A stretch of DNA of 64,000 nt, from the NCBI GenBank assembly GCA_039707655.1, contig CM077665.1, forward strand, positions 291,280,205-291,344,204. Direction: 5' to 3'. The first letter of the stretch is position 1. Every line of letters starts with the position of its first letter. This DNA comes from Elymus sibiricus (taxonomy: Eukaryota > Streptophyta > Magnoliopsida > Poales > Poaceae). Shown in pieces: positions 47,653-60,526 of the stretch. A program made the translations under genes and the position numbers. The notes beneath the pieces are model-generated. The model made no database searches, was not told where the DNA came from, and saw only the letters and a program-made list of their open reading frames with translations.

Positions 47653-50600
47653 ACTCTCCTCCACTTACAAGAGATCTCGACCCGAGATCTTAGAATGAGA
47701 AGGGGAAAAGGAAGAAGAAAGGAAGAGGTAAAACTTAGTTGCTTCTTTGAAAAAACGAGTGAAGCCAACGAACCTTGAAGGTTGCAAAGAGATGAAGAAT
47801 GACACGAGGAACAAGCAAGAATTCAAAAGAAATTTGGGAAGCACTTCGGTAGAAAAGAGAGGCAAAACTTGATAAGATGAAAGAACTCGAGGACATGGCA
47901 CAACACTCCGGTTAGATGGACAAGCGAGGAAAGAACATGATCTTGACAAAACAATATGATGGGCGAAGAGAGCAACATGACAATGCCTCCGGAACAGAAG
48001 AATAGAAGTTATATCGAAGGAAAGAAATAATAGAGAAGGAAATGCCAACTTCTACCACAAATGAATTTGAAAAGCATAGGTTGAACGGAGTTGTTGAAAA
48101 ACCAACACGAAAATAATAAGCTTGTTGTGGACTTATGGAAAACATCTCAAAATTATGAGGTGACAACCGAGCACAAACGGAAACATTTGATTGGTTGGGA
48201 GCAACAAGATATGCAAAACTTCTTTCACCAAGAGGAAACATTGATAAATTGGATCATGAGAAACACCGCAAATAGCACAATCCTTAGGATAGGCTTTAGG
48301 TGAACTCTAATCCAAGATAACTCCAATAAGGAAGATGATGGGTTTACATATCTCATTCTTGTCAACTACTCTTCGAGACTCCTCATGAATCAAGAATGAT
48401 AAAACACCATCTCAAAAGATAGGGAATAAAGAATTTGCACTTTGAAATGCAAGATAAAGAATACTTGAGAAACTACCACAAGAATCTTGAAGAACACTTG
48501 AGAAAGAAAGAATCCTTGACAAACCACCATGAAGAACTTCTTGGAGAACACCGGAATGAAAGGATGATAGAAAAGAATTGAAGGTTGAAAAGAATAAGAT
48601 TAACACCTAGCAAGACTTGGATGAAGCTTCGCGACGAGATACTTGAGAAAACTTGGAACTCCGGAAAAGAAAAGATGAAACACTTAGAACCAAGAATTTG
48701 ATATCATGGCAACTCTGGAAGAGGATTGAAATCACTTTGATGAAACAAGAATAAGAATTATGTTATGTGTATCCTTCATCAAGTTAAATTTATGACAAGC
48801 AACGGATTGGCATTCTACTTATTCTTTTGAAAAGATTAGGGAGAGATAAGAGCACAAACTTGAAGATGTCTTGGATGAAACACCGGTAAGAATTGGAAAG
48901 CAGACGAGGTTCACTTCAAATGAACGGAGATACAAGAGAACGAAGAGATCATGATCCACTAATAGAAAACTTGAACGAAGCACCGGAATACTTGAGATAC
49001 GAACGAAGAGACAACACTTGAGAAGAATTGGAGAACGAAAGCTGAAAGCTGAGAACGTAGAAATCTTCTGAAATGATGGCCTTCGGAGGATCGAGAAATG
49101 AAAACAACTCTTAAAAGCTCCAGATAGATATGGAAAGAATTACTCATGATCGAAAACAATTAGAGAGGATAGAAATAGGCTAAAACCAAGAACCTTCGAG
49201 AGAATGGACAAGATTTAAGGGAAACTCTCCTTTGGTCTTCAATGCTGCGAATGATGACGAGAAACACTACCAAGAATTACTAAGACACTCCGGAATAATG
49301 AATAAGAAAAGGTTGAGCCAATGATGAAAATGATTTAGCAGCGATTTTTTAGAAGGAATATGACTGATGAAATTCATTCTTATGTCACATTTGAAAAGAA
49401 CTTGAGATCTCCGGAAAAGATTAAAAGAGCCAGGTAAGATCCTGGGAAAGAACCTGTGGGTTATGAGCCCACTCAAAGAGACCACCGTTGAAATGATTGC
49501 TTAGGAAAAGGGATTGCACCGGAACAAATTAAAATTGATGAGGTGAGACCCTCGAAATAATTCGAAAGGATTTGAGCGGAAACACAAGTCTTCTAAGATA
49601 TCTTCAACACTCCGGATAGGATAGAGTGGGACGAATGAACAAGAGAGGCTTGGATAAGAAATTCTAACATGGGGAATCATATAACGAATGACAAGGATAT
49701 GATGAACACCGAGAGGTTGAATTGAATCCACATGGGAAGAAAATGGAGACAAAGAATGATGAACTTAGCACTTGAGGACCTTCACAATGAATCACCGGAT
49801 ACAATACGGAAGAAATGATAGCGGAAGCATCAATGAAGAGAAAGGCACTTGGATGAGAATTTAATTATTGACGAAAAAGGGCGGGAGGGTGGGGAAAAAC
49901 AAGGACAACTCAGATAGATGAAAAGAACTCCGAAAGAAATAAGAGGATCGAACTTGCCAATATTGGAAGGGATTCAATTCACTTGAAGAGAAGCACTCTG
50001 GATGGAAAGGAATTACATGACAACTCCGGTTGAACAAAAGGATTAACATTCCCATAAAAATATGAGAACACCGCTTAGAAAAGATATGAAATCACCACTT
50101 GACATCGAAGCAACTCGAATTACCATACTCTAACACACCCAAAGGATACGACTTTCGAATTAAGCCAGAAACAAATACATAACCCACCATGCATTTGTTG
50201 GGAGGATAATCCTAGGTAACTACTTGAATTCCACCTAAGAATTTCCGAAGTCTTTCTTGTTTATGCGATTCGGGTTGCGGACCCAGGAACGTACCCAAGG
50301 TAACCAGCTACAACTACACCCGCAACCTTCCACAACATAATCCAAGAAACTCCACAAACTCGTCTACCTCAGACACTCGTAATCACAACGATACTAAACA
50401 TGGCAGTACATCCGAACTCTCTTCACCAGTACTGGGGATGCCGGACTCCTCTCGCCACTACTAGTATTGAAGCAATTTCGAACATCCTCCGTCCTGAGAT
50501 ACTAAGGAAACTGAATGATAACGATGTGCACAAGAATCCCCTGGAGCTCAACTCCCCGGAAGAAATCTAGTCAAACAGGAGGCACCAAGACAGAACTCCG

Positions 50601-50838
50601 TCACATCGGTATCATATAGATTCCAAAATATCCGCGTGATCCTAAATTTTTTTTGAGTGAGAAGAGGGTAGAATCAAAATTCCTAAGTCGTAATTCCTCA
50701 CCAGAGCATAGAAGAGGAGTAAAAAGAATCCTACTCTCCGATATAAGTAGACTCAAAATAGTTTTTCACTAGACTCGACTCGGCCAAGTTCAATCAATCA
50801 AGGGGGCTCCTAGGTCGGTACAGGCTCTGATACCAACT
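47653..50838 (-). other. Element D interior: non-coding LARD core
   Basis: 3186 bp between purine tract and primer site (GGCTCTGATACCA, 50823-50835). No coding frame of note on either strand. Collinear with element A's interior in reverse orientation, for example the segments around 49440-49480 and 27870-27910. Confidence 0.85.
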
Positions 50839-52173
50839 TGTAACGCCCAAGATGCGATCCTATCCTTATTTTGGCACGAGGGCCTCGACAGGGATAGAAG
50901 CGCATCTCGTCGTTTTGCAAGAATGGATATCATTACAAGTACATGTAAAGAAGAGATGAGTATATGGAATTGGCTTACACTCGCCACAAGCTAAATCAAG
51001 ATCACATCAATACAACAACATATACAATCATCATACAGAAGAGCGGGGTCCGACTACGGACGAAATCAAACGATAAAATGACATCCATCCTTGCTATCCC
51101 AGGTTGCCGGCCTGGAACCCATCCTATGATCGATGAAGAAGAAGAAGAACTCCAAATCAAACAAGAATCACACTCACGTCAAATCATCGCATTACCTGTA
51201 CCTGCAACTGTTGTTGTAGTAATCTGTGAGCCACAGGGACTCAGCAATCTCATTTCCAAGGGTATCAAGACTATTAAAGCTTAATGGGTGAGGTATGGTT
51301 AAGTGGTGAGGCTGCAGCAAGCACTAAGCATTTATTTGAGTGGCTAACTTACGAGTACAAGAATAAAGGGGGATGATCGTCGCATAAACGGACGTGAACT
51401 AGTAATGATCTCTAAGAGATCCTGAACACCTACTTACGAACAAACATAACCCCACCGTGTTCTCTCTCGGATAAGGACTCACGAGAAGAGATAGTCACGG
51501 TTACGCACACAGTTGATGTATTTTATTAGAGTTTACTTCAAGTTTCCTATGACCGGGTGTTAAACAAAGTTTCCAAGTTTCCATGTAACCGCAGGCACGG
51601 CTTTCCGAAAGATTTAACCCTGCAGGGGTGCTCCAACTCATCCATCACAAACTAACCACACGCCGCGGGAATAACCTCGACCACGAATCTCGTGATCTTC
51701 CTAGGCAATTCCACTGGAAAACCGCAACCTCGAGATAGCCCGAAGTAAAATTCGGAATTCCTCGCGCAAGACATTCGAGAAAGGTAAAACAAGTCCAGCA
51801 AGGCCGCCCGGCAGGCCAGATCCCGATAGGAGCCGCGCGTATCTCATTCTCAGGGCACTACCAGATGAGCAGTACGTACGGTGGCCTGATAGAATGTCAC
51901 GCCCAAGATGCGGTCCTATCCCTATTAAGGCACGAGGGCCTCGACGGGGATAGAAGCGCATCTAGTCGTTTGGCAAGTACAGTAAACATTGCATACATGT
52001 AGGAAGAGATGAGTATATGAGTTGGCTTACACTCGCCACAAGCTATCTTACAAGTTCACACAAATTATTCATACATCAACCAGAAGACAGGGTCCGGCTA
52101 CGGACGAAATCAAATGATAAAAGAAGCAATGATAAACTGTCTTGCTATCCCAGGATCACCACCACGAAGCTCC

Positions 52174-52268
52174 CTACTCGTCTGGATACGTAACATACAC
52201 CCGACCACGTTCTTCATCATACTCCCACTGGAGTTGCGACACGTCATCTGACACGTACTCGTCAACAC
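52174..52268 (-). other. exon-like module 2 with stop codon in LTR C
   Basis: After the acceptor-like AAGTACAG the minus-strand frame reads two lead bases and then 30 codons including VDEYVSDDVSQLQWEYDEE, ending at TAG (52174-52176). Acidic and aromatic like its counterpart in element B. Coding status is inferred. Confidence 0.4.
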
Positions 52269-53556
52269 CTGTACTTGTATTGTTGTAATCTGTGAGCCAC
52301 AGGGACTCAGCAATCTCATAACCCGGGTACCAAAACTATGTAAGCCTTTAGGTGAGGAATTGGTTAAGTGGTGAGGCTGCAGCAAGCGCTAAGCATGTAT
52401 TTGGTGGCTAACTTACGAGAACATGAATGTAAATATGGTGGCCTACGAAAGACGGTCGTGAACTAGCATGATCACTAAGTGATCTTGAACACCTACTTAC
52501 GTCAATCATAACCCCACCGTGTTCTCTCTTGGTTCATGTACACGGGCAGAGACAGTCACGGTTACACACACAGTTGGTGTATTTTATTGAGTTTTACTTC
52601 AAGTTTACTATTACCGGGTGTTAAACAAATTTTCAAGCTGCCACGTAACCGCGGGCACGGCTTTCCGAAAGATTTAACCCTGCAGGGGTGCTCCGACTCA
52701 TCCATCACAAACTAACCACACGCCGTGGGAATAACCTTGACCACGAATCTCATGATCTTCCTAGGCAATTCCACTGGAAAACCGCAACCTCGAGATAGCC
52801 CGAAGTAAAATTCGGAATTCCTCGCGCAAAACATTCGAGAAAGGTAAAACAAGTCCAGCAAGACCGCCCGACGTGTCGACGAACCTGATAGGAGCCGCAT
52901 ATCTCGTTCTCAGGACACGACGGATGAGCGATGGTTACAACGCCAATCACCGAGTTGCCCCGGGCGGTGTTAATAAGCTGCTCTAGGTTGGACCAACACT
53001 CATGAGGAGCACTGGCCCGTGTTGTTGATTAATTATCCATGGGGTAGCTATGCCCTATGCAATTTTATTAAGTTGTTTAGCAAATGTAGTACCAATGTTG
53101 GGTCTTGCTAGACAAGTTTTAATCTAAAACGAATGGTCAAGGGGGTCCCCATAACAACCCCGAGCATGTTAGGAGCGCAAAAATATGGAATATAACACCG
53201 GTACTCGGAACTAGTGCGGCAAAAGCGGAACAAAACACTGAGCAAAAGGCCAAGCCTTCCACCGTTGCCAGATATATATGTGCATTAATTTAAATAAAAT
53301 TAAATAGAGTGATATAACCAAAATATCCATGTTGACACATGGAAAGCTTGCACTTGCAACTAGCAACGCTATAAGATAAGGGCCGAGCAACGGTAACATA
53401 GCCAATCAATGTTTGCTAGGTAGTGGAGGGGATTAGAGGCTTTTATGGCAATTTAAGAGGCTGACAATTTAAGTGCTAGGTAACGAATCATAACGGTAGA
53501 AGCGAGACATCTTGCACATCAAAAATAGTGTCGGGATCCGGGTATGATCATCTTGC

Positions 53557-53640
53557 CTGTTGGTTCTTCAGAGGGACAAAGAGCTGGGTCCTCGTAGTTG
53601 TACTCTCCAGGATCCTCGTACTCAGGCTCAACACTCGCCT
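53557..53640 (-). other. exon-like module 1 in LTR C
   Basis: 84 nt on the minus strand between TCTCTTTGGGTAG and CAG|GCAAG. One frame reads ASVEPEYEDPGEYNYEDP and further acidic residues. The length is a multiple of three and the remainder (one base) matches the lead of module 2. Confidence 0.42.
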
Positions 53641-54767
53641 CTACCCAAAGAGAAACATCACCAAATAAACATACAAACAAGGTGCAATGCACAAACAATA
53701 TGATGCATGACCAAGTTGAAGTGTTTAACATGGCAACCTAAACTAGTCATGTTTCTCATGCAATTATTAAGTTCTTTAGTATTCTGGACAGAACCTCAAG
53801 TTTAGTTATTTGAACATGCATTGTCATGGCAAATATGAATGCTTCATGCAAAATCGATGCAAATGCATATGTAGAACGTTGCAAACGCAGTAACGTAGCC
53901 CACGGTACACTCCCGGCAAGGTACGAACGTTAACGGAGACAAAACACAAGATGAGGGAGGCCATGGGCTATTCCTTGGTGTTCCAAGGATGCCACTGGAT
54001 AGGAAATGAAAATCTAGCAAGAATAGAGCTAAAGAACAAGCAAAACAATGGAGTATAGCTCCCACAAGTCACAAAACAATCCAACACACAATCTGTCCAC
54101 CAACAGCAACATGTCATCTTGCAACACACATATACAGAGCTACAGAAAGTTTTAATTCACAACCAAGGCATGGGCATGAAGTACACAACATGCTTAACAA
54201 ATCATCTATCTACAGCAACATGAAAGGAAGCATGGATCAATGGCAAATATGCTCACAAGATGGCAATATGAATCAGTTTTTAGGGACTTAGTGAAAATTC
54301 CAGTTTTATAGAATCTGAGTTAACATGACAGCAATTTGACAGCAACTTTTATATATGCTACAGGTACTTTCATGGCATGAAAATTTACAGGGTGATAGAG
54401 GGCAACAACTACTACAAAACACTAGCACTGAGCATGAGCTAAAACATCCCATATCACTTGGTAGTATCCCCTAAACATGGAATGAAAATAACTACAGATT
54501 CTCAGACTTAGTCAAATTTCAAGGGGTTGCAACAGTGCAGTTTTTAACAGAATGACATGTTGACAGCAAGTTTTAGATATGATGCAATAACTTAAACCAC
54601 AAGATCTTGGCACACATCTACATTGGATGACAAGTACAACAATTCATGTCATGGTGCCAACTCCAAAGGAACAATATATGCATGGGAATCATCTAGAGAA
54701 CATGACAACAAAATAACAGGTTTCCAACACTTAGAATATTTTGGGCACGTGAAAACAGATTTTTAGT

Positions 54768-55772
54768 GGCATGTTAACATCAAGTTTCCCACCCATCACA
54801 TGAACTAACATGGCAAGCAAAAATACCAGGGGCTAGAGCACACCCAAATGAACATGTCTCATGTTGGCAAGATCATCAAATCATGCAAGGATTAATTCAT
54901 GTGAAAAAGACAAAATATCATATTATGACAAAACAACATTTTTTACAAACATGATCAAATGATGAAAGTAACACCACCATTGCATTCTCTGGATTTTTAT
55001 ACCCCAAATTCATATATCACAAGCATATCTTGTTGTTGATAAATCTCTCAAAAATGGCATTTACAAAATCAAACATACACTTATTATCACTTATATGCCA
55101 AAATTGGCATGTACTAGGTTGTTGACAGAAATGGAAATAGATAAAATCTGGAATCTACCCAAAAATGGAAATAACCACAAAATACCCAAAATCACTCAAA
55201 AACACATTAAACAAAATAATTAAAAAAGGGAGGGCCACATGGCAGTTCTAGCCAGGGCCCTGTGGGTGTGGCATGTTAACATCAAGTTTCCCACCCATCA
55301 CATGAACTAACATGGCAAGCAAAAATACCAGGGGCTAGAGCACACCCAAATGAACATGTCTCATGTTGGCAAGATCATCAAATCATGCAAGGATTAATTC
55401 ATGTGAAAAAGACAAAATATCATATTATGACAAAACAACATTTTTTACAAACATGATCAAATGATGAAAGTAACACCACCATTGCATTCTCTGGATTTTT
55501 ATACCCCAAATTCATATATCACAAGCATATCTTGTTGTTGATAAATCTCTCAAAAATGGCATTTACAAAATCAAACATACACTTATTATCACTTATATGC
55601 CAAAATTGGCATGTACTAGGTTGTTGACAGAAATGGAAATAGATAAAATCTGGAATCTACCCCAAAATGGAAATAACCACAAAATACCCAAAATCACTCA
55701 AAAACACATTAAACAAAATAATTAAAAAAAGGGAGGGCCACATGGCAGTTCTAGCCAGGGCCCTGTGGGTGT
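54768..55772. repeat. 502-bp tandem duplication within LTR C
   Basis: Copy 1 about 54768-55269, copy 2 about 55270-55772, adjacent and nearly identical. The differences I can see are one extra A in a poly-A run and one base near the C/A-run at 55660. Confidence 0.92.
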
Positions 55773-55823
55773 GACATGTGGGCCTAGGGCCCACTGTCAG
55801 GGTCGGAAATAAATGAAAAAGGG

Positions 55824-55893
55824 GGGAGCCAGGGGGATTCGAACCCCAGACCCCCTGGTCTAGCTGGTTCGGTTGAACCACTGAACTACGGCC
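55824..55893 (-). repeat. tRNA-like segment (pseudo-tRNA or SINE head) 1
   Basis: Minus strand: box-A-like TAGTTCAGTGGTT, D-stem GTTC/GAAC, box B GGTTCGAATCC with a GGGG/CCCC T-stem. The acceptor ends do not pair and the anticodon loop is too small, so it is not a working tRNA. Confidence 0.55.
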
Positions 55894-55980
55894 TAGTTTG
55901 CTATCTAAATGGAGGGCGCTAAGAAATATGTATGAACATGCGTGTGCGGGAATAAAATCAGAAAAACAAAGCAAAAATAA

Positions 55981-56049
55981 GGGGCGCGGGGACTCGAACC
56001 TGGGTCTCCCAAGTGAGACAGAGGCAAGGCTACCACTGCGCTACGGCTC
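55981..56049 (-). repeat. tRNA-like segment (pseudo-tRNA or SINE head) 2
   Basis: Minus strand: TAGCGCAGTGGTAGC (box A), an arm GTCTC/GAGAC and GGTTCGAGTCC (box B). Acceptor and T stems are imperfect. Confidence 0.55.
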
Positions 56050-56903
56050 GGATGTTGCATGAAGAGGGAATTCAGGCAAGAAAAACTAGGCAGAACCTCT
56101 GACGGGTTTTCTTCTCTGCTGCAATAGAGAAGATAGCGACGAAGCCGGCGAGCTCGCCGGTGATCGCCGGAGCTCGAGGTCCGTGGCGGGGCTGCGGATT
56201 CTACCCAGGAACCTATTCCCGGGGCTACCGCGGAGGGGAAGCGAGGTAAGGCGGGGCGCGAGGAGCTTGGTCTCCCGACCATGGCTGTCCGGTGAAGGCG
56301 TGCGTGCAGCTGTTGTGTGGTGCGTGTGGGAGCTGCGGGAAATTCTGTAGGTGCGTGCAAACGGCATACGCGCGAGGTACAATGGTACAACACGCGGGGA
56401 GCAAAACACAAGCATAAGAAAATAGTACGCACACACTGCGACTATGGCCGGAGCACGGAAGACGCGATCTTGGCATGGCTAGAACGACGCGGACGGGGCA
56501 CTAGAGCGCGAGGGAATTGACAGAAACGGGGAGGGGTATACCTACTATACCTAGGACACGGAGAGGAGGCACGGGGCTCGTCGAGGCTTCAGCAACAAGT
56601 TGTCGAACGCAGCAGGTCTTCTGGTCCGAGAAGAAGATGAAGAAGAAGCTTGGGGTAGCGCCGATCTGGTCCTTGGCGCTCCCTCGAGCTGTCGAGGAAG
56701 AAGATGGCGACGCAGGGGACCGTTCCTATGGCACCTGGGCGACGAAGACACGGCGAGGAGGTCACCCCGTGCACGAGCAGAGGCTCGGCCGGAGCATCGG
56801 GAGCATGGCGACGGCGGAAGCTTGGGGGAGACCTACCTGCAGCGGCGAGGCGAGGAGGAGGGAGAAATAGAGAGAGGAGAGGACGGGGTAGGGTTAGGAC
56901 ATG

Positions 56904-56910
56904 ATTTATA
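56904..56910 (-). promoter_or_regulatory. TATA box of LTR C
   Basis: TATAAAT on the minus strand, about 800 bp from the LTR start, conserved in the remnant at 42669-42675 in element D's other LTR. Confidence 0.6.
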
Positions 56911-59900
56911 GGGGCTAGGGACGACAGTCGACCGTCAAATCACCGGACTTGGCGACGTGGCGCTCGGGATGGACGCCGTACAGGAGGCGGAAGAAGCGAA
57001 CGCTCTGAGGCTGGCTGGGCTGCGGGAGGCCGCTGGGCTCGCTGCTGTTGGGCCCGGAGAGGCCCAACATGCTGTCTTCTCTCTGAAGGAAAAGGCTTTT
57101 CTTTATCTTTTAAAAAACAGAAAACAAAATAAGGCCAGGAAAGATTGGTAGAGTTTTTGAGGAAACTAAAAATATGTTTGTACTCACAAAATAATGCCCT
57201 ATTTAATAAAAATGCAGCTGGCATTTTTAGAGCAAACAATTTAATTCATGACTATTGAGAAGGGCTCTGTTTTGCAAAGATTCACAAGGCATAAATAGGA
57301 GAACATGTATGATAACTGTTTTTAACATGCATAACAGAACATTAGGTGGTAGGGCAACATTTTATTTGAGGTGAAAAGGCAAGTGCAAAAAAACCACATA
57401 TTGCATTTTTGGAAATAAGAGAGGTGGGTATGGTCTTTTTTTTTCAGAAATTGTGGAAGGGGTTTCTTTCGCAACAAAACACACATAGATAACTAGCACA
57501 CCAACACCACAATACACACACTCACAAAAACACAAGCATATGATGCAACATAATTTATGTGATGATGCCATGATGCCATGATGAATGATGAAAGTCATGA
57601 AGCACAAATTATTGCTACTCCACCACATGAGGTCAAACTTGGAAGGTTCATACAAAACTAATATTACAAATATGGAAAGGGATGCTCTTGGACTGTTACA
57701 TAGAAATCCCCCGAGTTGCCTCGGGTTGGCCCCGCAAGTGGCTCTGTTTTGGACCAAAACTCATGAGGAGCACTGGCCCGGGTTGTTGATTAATTATCCG
57801 CGGGTGCCGGCGGGTCCCTATGCATTTTTAGTTGTTATTAGGCAAATATAGTACCAATGTTGGGCCTTGCCAGACAAGTTTTATCCTAAAACGAAAATCA
57901 AGGGGGTCCCCATAACAACCCCGAGCATGTTAGGAGCGCTCAATATGGAACATAACACCGATTCACAAGTAACTAGGGCGGCAAGAGTGGAACAAAACAC
58001 CGAGCAAAAGGCCAAGCCTTCCACCCTTTACCAAGTATATATGTGCATTAAATTAAATAGCAATAATATTGTGATATAACAAAAGGATATCCATGTTGAC
58101 ACATGGAACAACTGCACCTGCAACTAGCAACGCTATAAGAAGGGTTGAGCAAGCGGTAACATAGCCAAACAATGGTTTGCTGGGAAGTGGAGGGTTAGAG
58201 GCTTATCATGGCATTTGGGAGGCTTGACAAACAAGTGGTAGGTAGCGAGACAACGATAGAAACGAGACATCTAGCATGGCAATGATAGTAATGGTATCCA
58301 GGGAAATGATCATCTTGCCTGAGATCCCACTTGGAAGAAGAATGAATTCATGAAGAAGACAAACCAACGTAGTCGAACAAATCCTCACACTCCGAAGCGG
58401 TTTCGGAACTCTATCGAGAAGAAGCAATCCGGAAACAACAGTCAACACATGGTAACACCACAACATATGCATGACATGATGCGCAAACAAACATGATGCA
58501 TGTACGGTTTGATTATGCAAGGCATGGCAATCACAACAATCAAATACTACACATTAAGTGAAGCTCAATATGCAACGAGTTGCATATTGACGAAACTCCA
58601 CATTCGAATATTTAGTTCACTCTCGTTTAGGTACACGACAATATTAAATGTTTTTAAACATGACAAGAGGTGAAGCATAAACAAACTACACTATCTAGGC
58701 ATCTTAAATGAGGTCGGAAACAATTATAGTATTTCCGAAATGACCCCATATGTTAATTTCGAAATTGGTCCAGATCTGAACTATGCATGTTTTATATTTG
58801 TTAAACAGCAAAACAAAATGCACCATGCGATTCTACACGTCATTCTAGTCGATTTACATATATGGAACATCTCAAACGGAGCTACGGTCTAAAAGATATG
58901 ACAATCACAAGATTATATGCCATGAATGCAAAATGCAGGAAAATGACAACCACAAACATACCAAATCATGGATGCAGCAAGATATTATGAAACTACATGA
59001 AATTCTAAGCAAGTTTCATGTATGGCATGCTCAAAACGGAGTTACGGTTCAACCACAACAACCAACACAAGTTTTATTTGAAATCTGCCCAAAATAGCAA
59101 CATAGCATATTGCACACATGAAAACAACAAGCTACAAGATCCTAATATGCCCAAACTAAGCATGGGGCAGTAGCATATAACACACACTTCATTTCATCTT
59201 CACATATCATACTCAAAAGAGTCATAGATCACATGGTAGGAAGCTCACAACATGGAAACAAAATATAGCAGATTAGGATTTGGTGAAAATAACATTTTTT
59301 AGCATAGCAGTTTATCACGGAGGCATATTGGCAGCAGCAAAACTATATGCTATAGGGCATATTATGGCATGAAAATCTACAGCATGGTAGAGGACATGAT
59401 GCACTACAATTCATACCATGGTGGCAAGGTCCAATTATGCATAGGTTCATGGCTAGCATCATCACAACATGACATTATGAAGAAAACAGATTCTCAGACT
59501 TAGTGAAAATTAGAGTAGACATGTGCAGCAGTTTTTAGCAGATTGACATGTTGGACAATGAATATAACTATGATGCAAATCCTATACATGGCATCGAAAG
59601 ACACAACCTGGTAGACAACAACATGCTTAACAAAAGACTCCTTGGGAGCAACCACAAAAGACTCCTAAATCGATAGCAAATCACATGGCAACATGGCAAC
59701 AAAATAAGAGTTTCAGACTTAGAATTATTTTGGACCCTCAAAACAGCATTATTTTATAGCATGTAGGCAACAAGAAAATAACACCAACACATGGATTTCT
59801 ATAGCAACCAAAAATACCAGGGCCTAACACACATGTCCAAGGGCATATCTCATGTTCAAAATTATTTCATATCATGCATGGATTAATTCACACAAAATAA

Positions 59901-60526
59901 ACAAAAGGGCATCATAGCCAAAATGAGATGCACACAAAGTTGCTCAAATGACAAAACTAAATGCACAGATAAATTCCATGGATTTTTCTACCCCGAAAAC
60001 ATATATAACATGTGGGTTTTTATATTAGAAAAAATGACACCACAATTATGCGAGATTAGGACATAAACCGTTTTAGCAAGTTATGTATGCAAATTAAATT
60101 CAACCATCACATTAAACATTTTTATCATGCATGAAAATGCGATATAAATAATGTACACATTTTACGTATAGTGTTTGTTTGAATTCGGATGCACGATTAA
60201 GTAATATATGCACAATGCAAATCATGACAATGATGCGAATTAACAAATAATGGCATGTTAAACATTTTAAACATTTGTGAAAGTGGGATATTGTTAATCT
60301 ACACAAAATTCTAATCAGTTTTCATATATAAAGTATTTGCATGCGGTGCACGGTTATTTAATTATGATCAATGCAAAATGAGGGTTCTTTTCTGAAATCT
60401 GTAATTCACTGGACAATAGAGAAATTCACAGATCTGAAAGAAATATGATACGGGCCGAATCTGTGCAAAACACTGGACGCAACATATCTAAAACGCGCAC
60501 GTGGCGTTGGATACTAAGCACTGCAC

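Larger units (their letters stand above)
51895..57700 (-). mobile_element. LTR C: full-length 5.8-kb solo LTR of a related family
   Basis: Reading minus it runs from TGTAACAGTCC (57700) to GGGCGTGACA (51895), flanked by TAGAA on both sides (51890-51894 and 57701-57705). No interior, primer site or second LTR is present, so it is a solo LTR. The site without it is visible in element A (near 25517, complement). It carries a TATA box (56904-56910), GC-rich leader, two tRNA-like segments, a 502-bp tandem duplication and two exon-like modules. Confidence 0.88.

Noticed and set aside
51895..51910. Reading LTR C as simply part of D's normal LTR
   Set aside because: Exact TAGAA on both sides, TG...CA ends, and an empty site in element A show it to be an insertion.
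55824..56049. Functional tRNA genes
   Set aside because: Acceptor stems do not pair and anticodon arms are abnormal; only internal promoter-like boxes remain.
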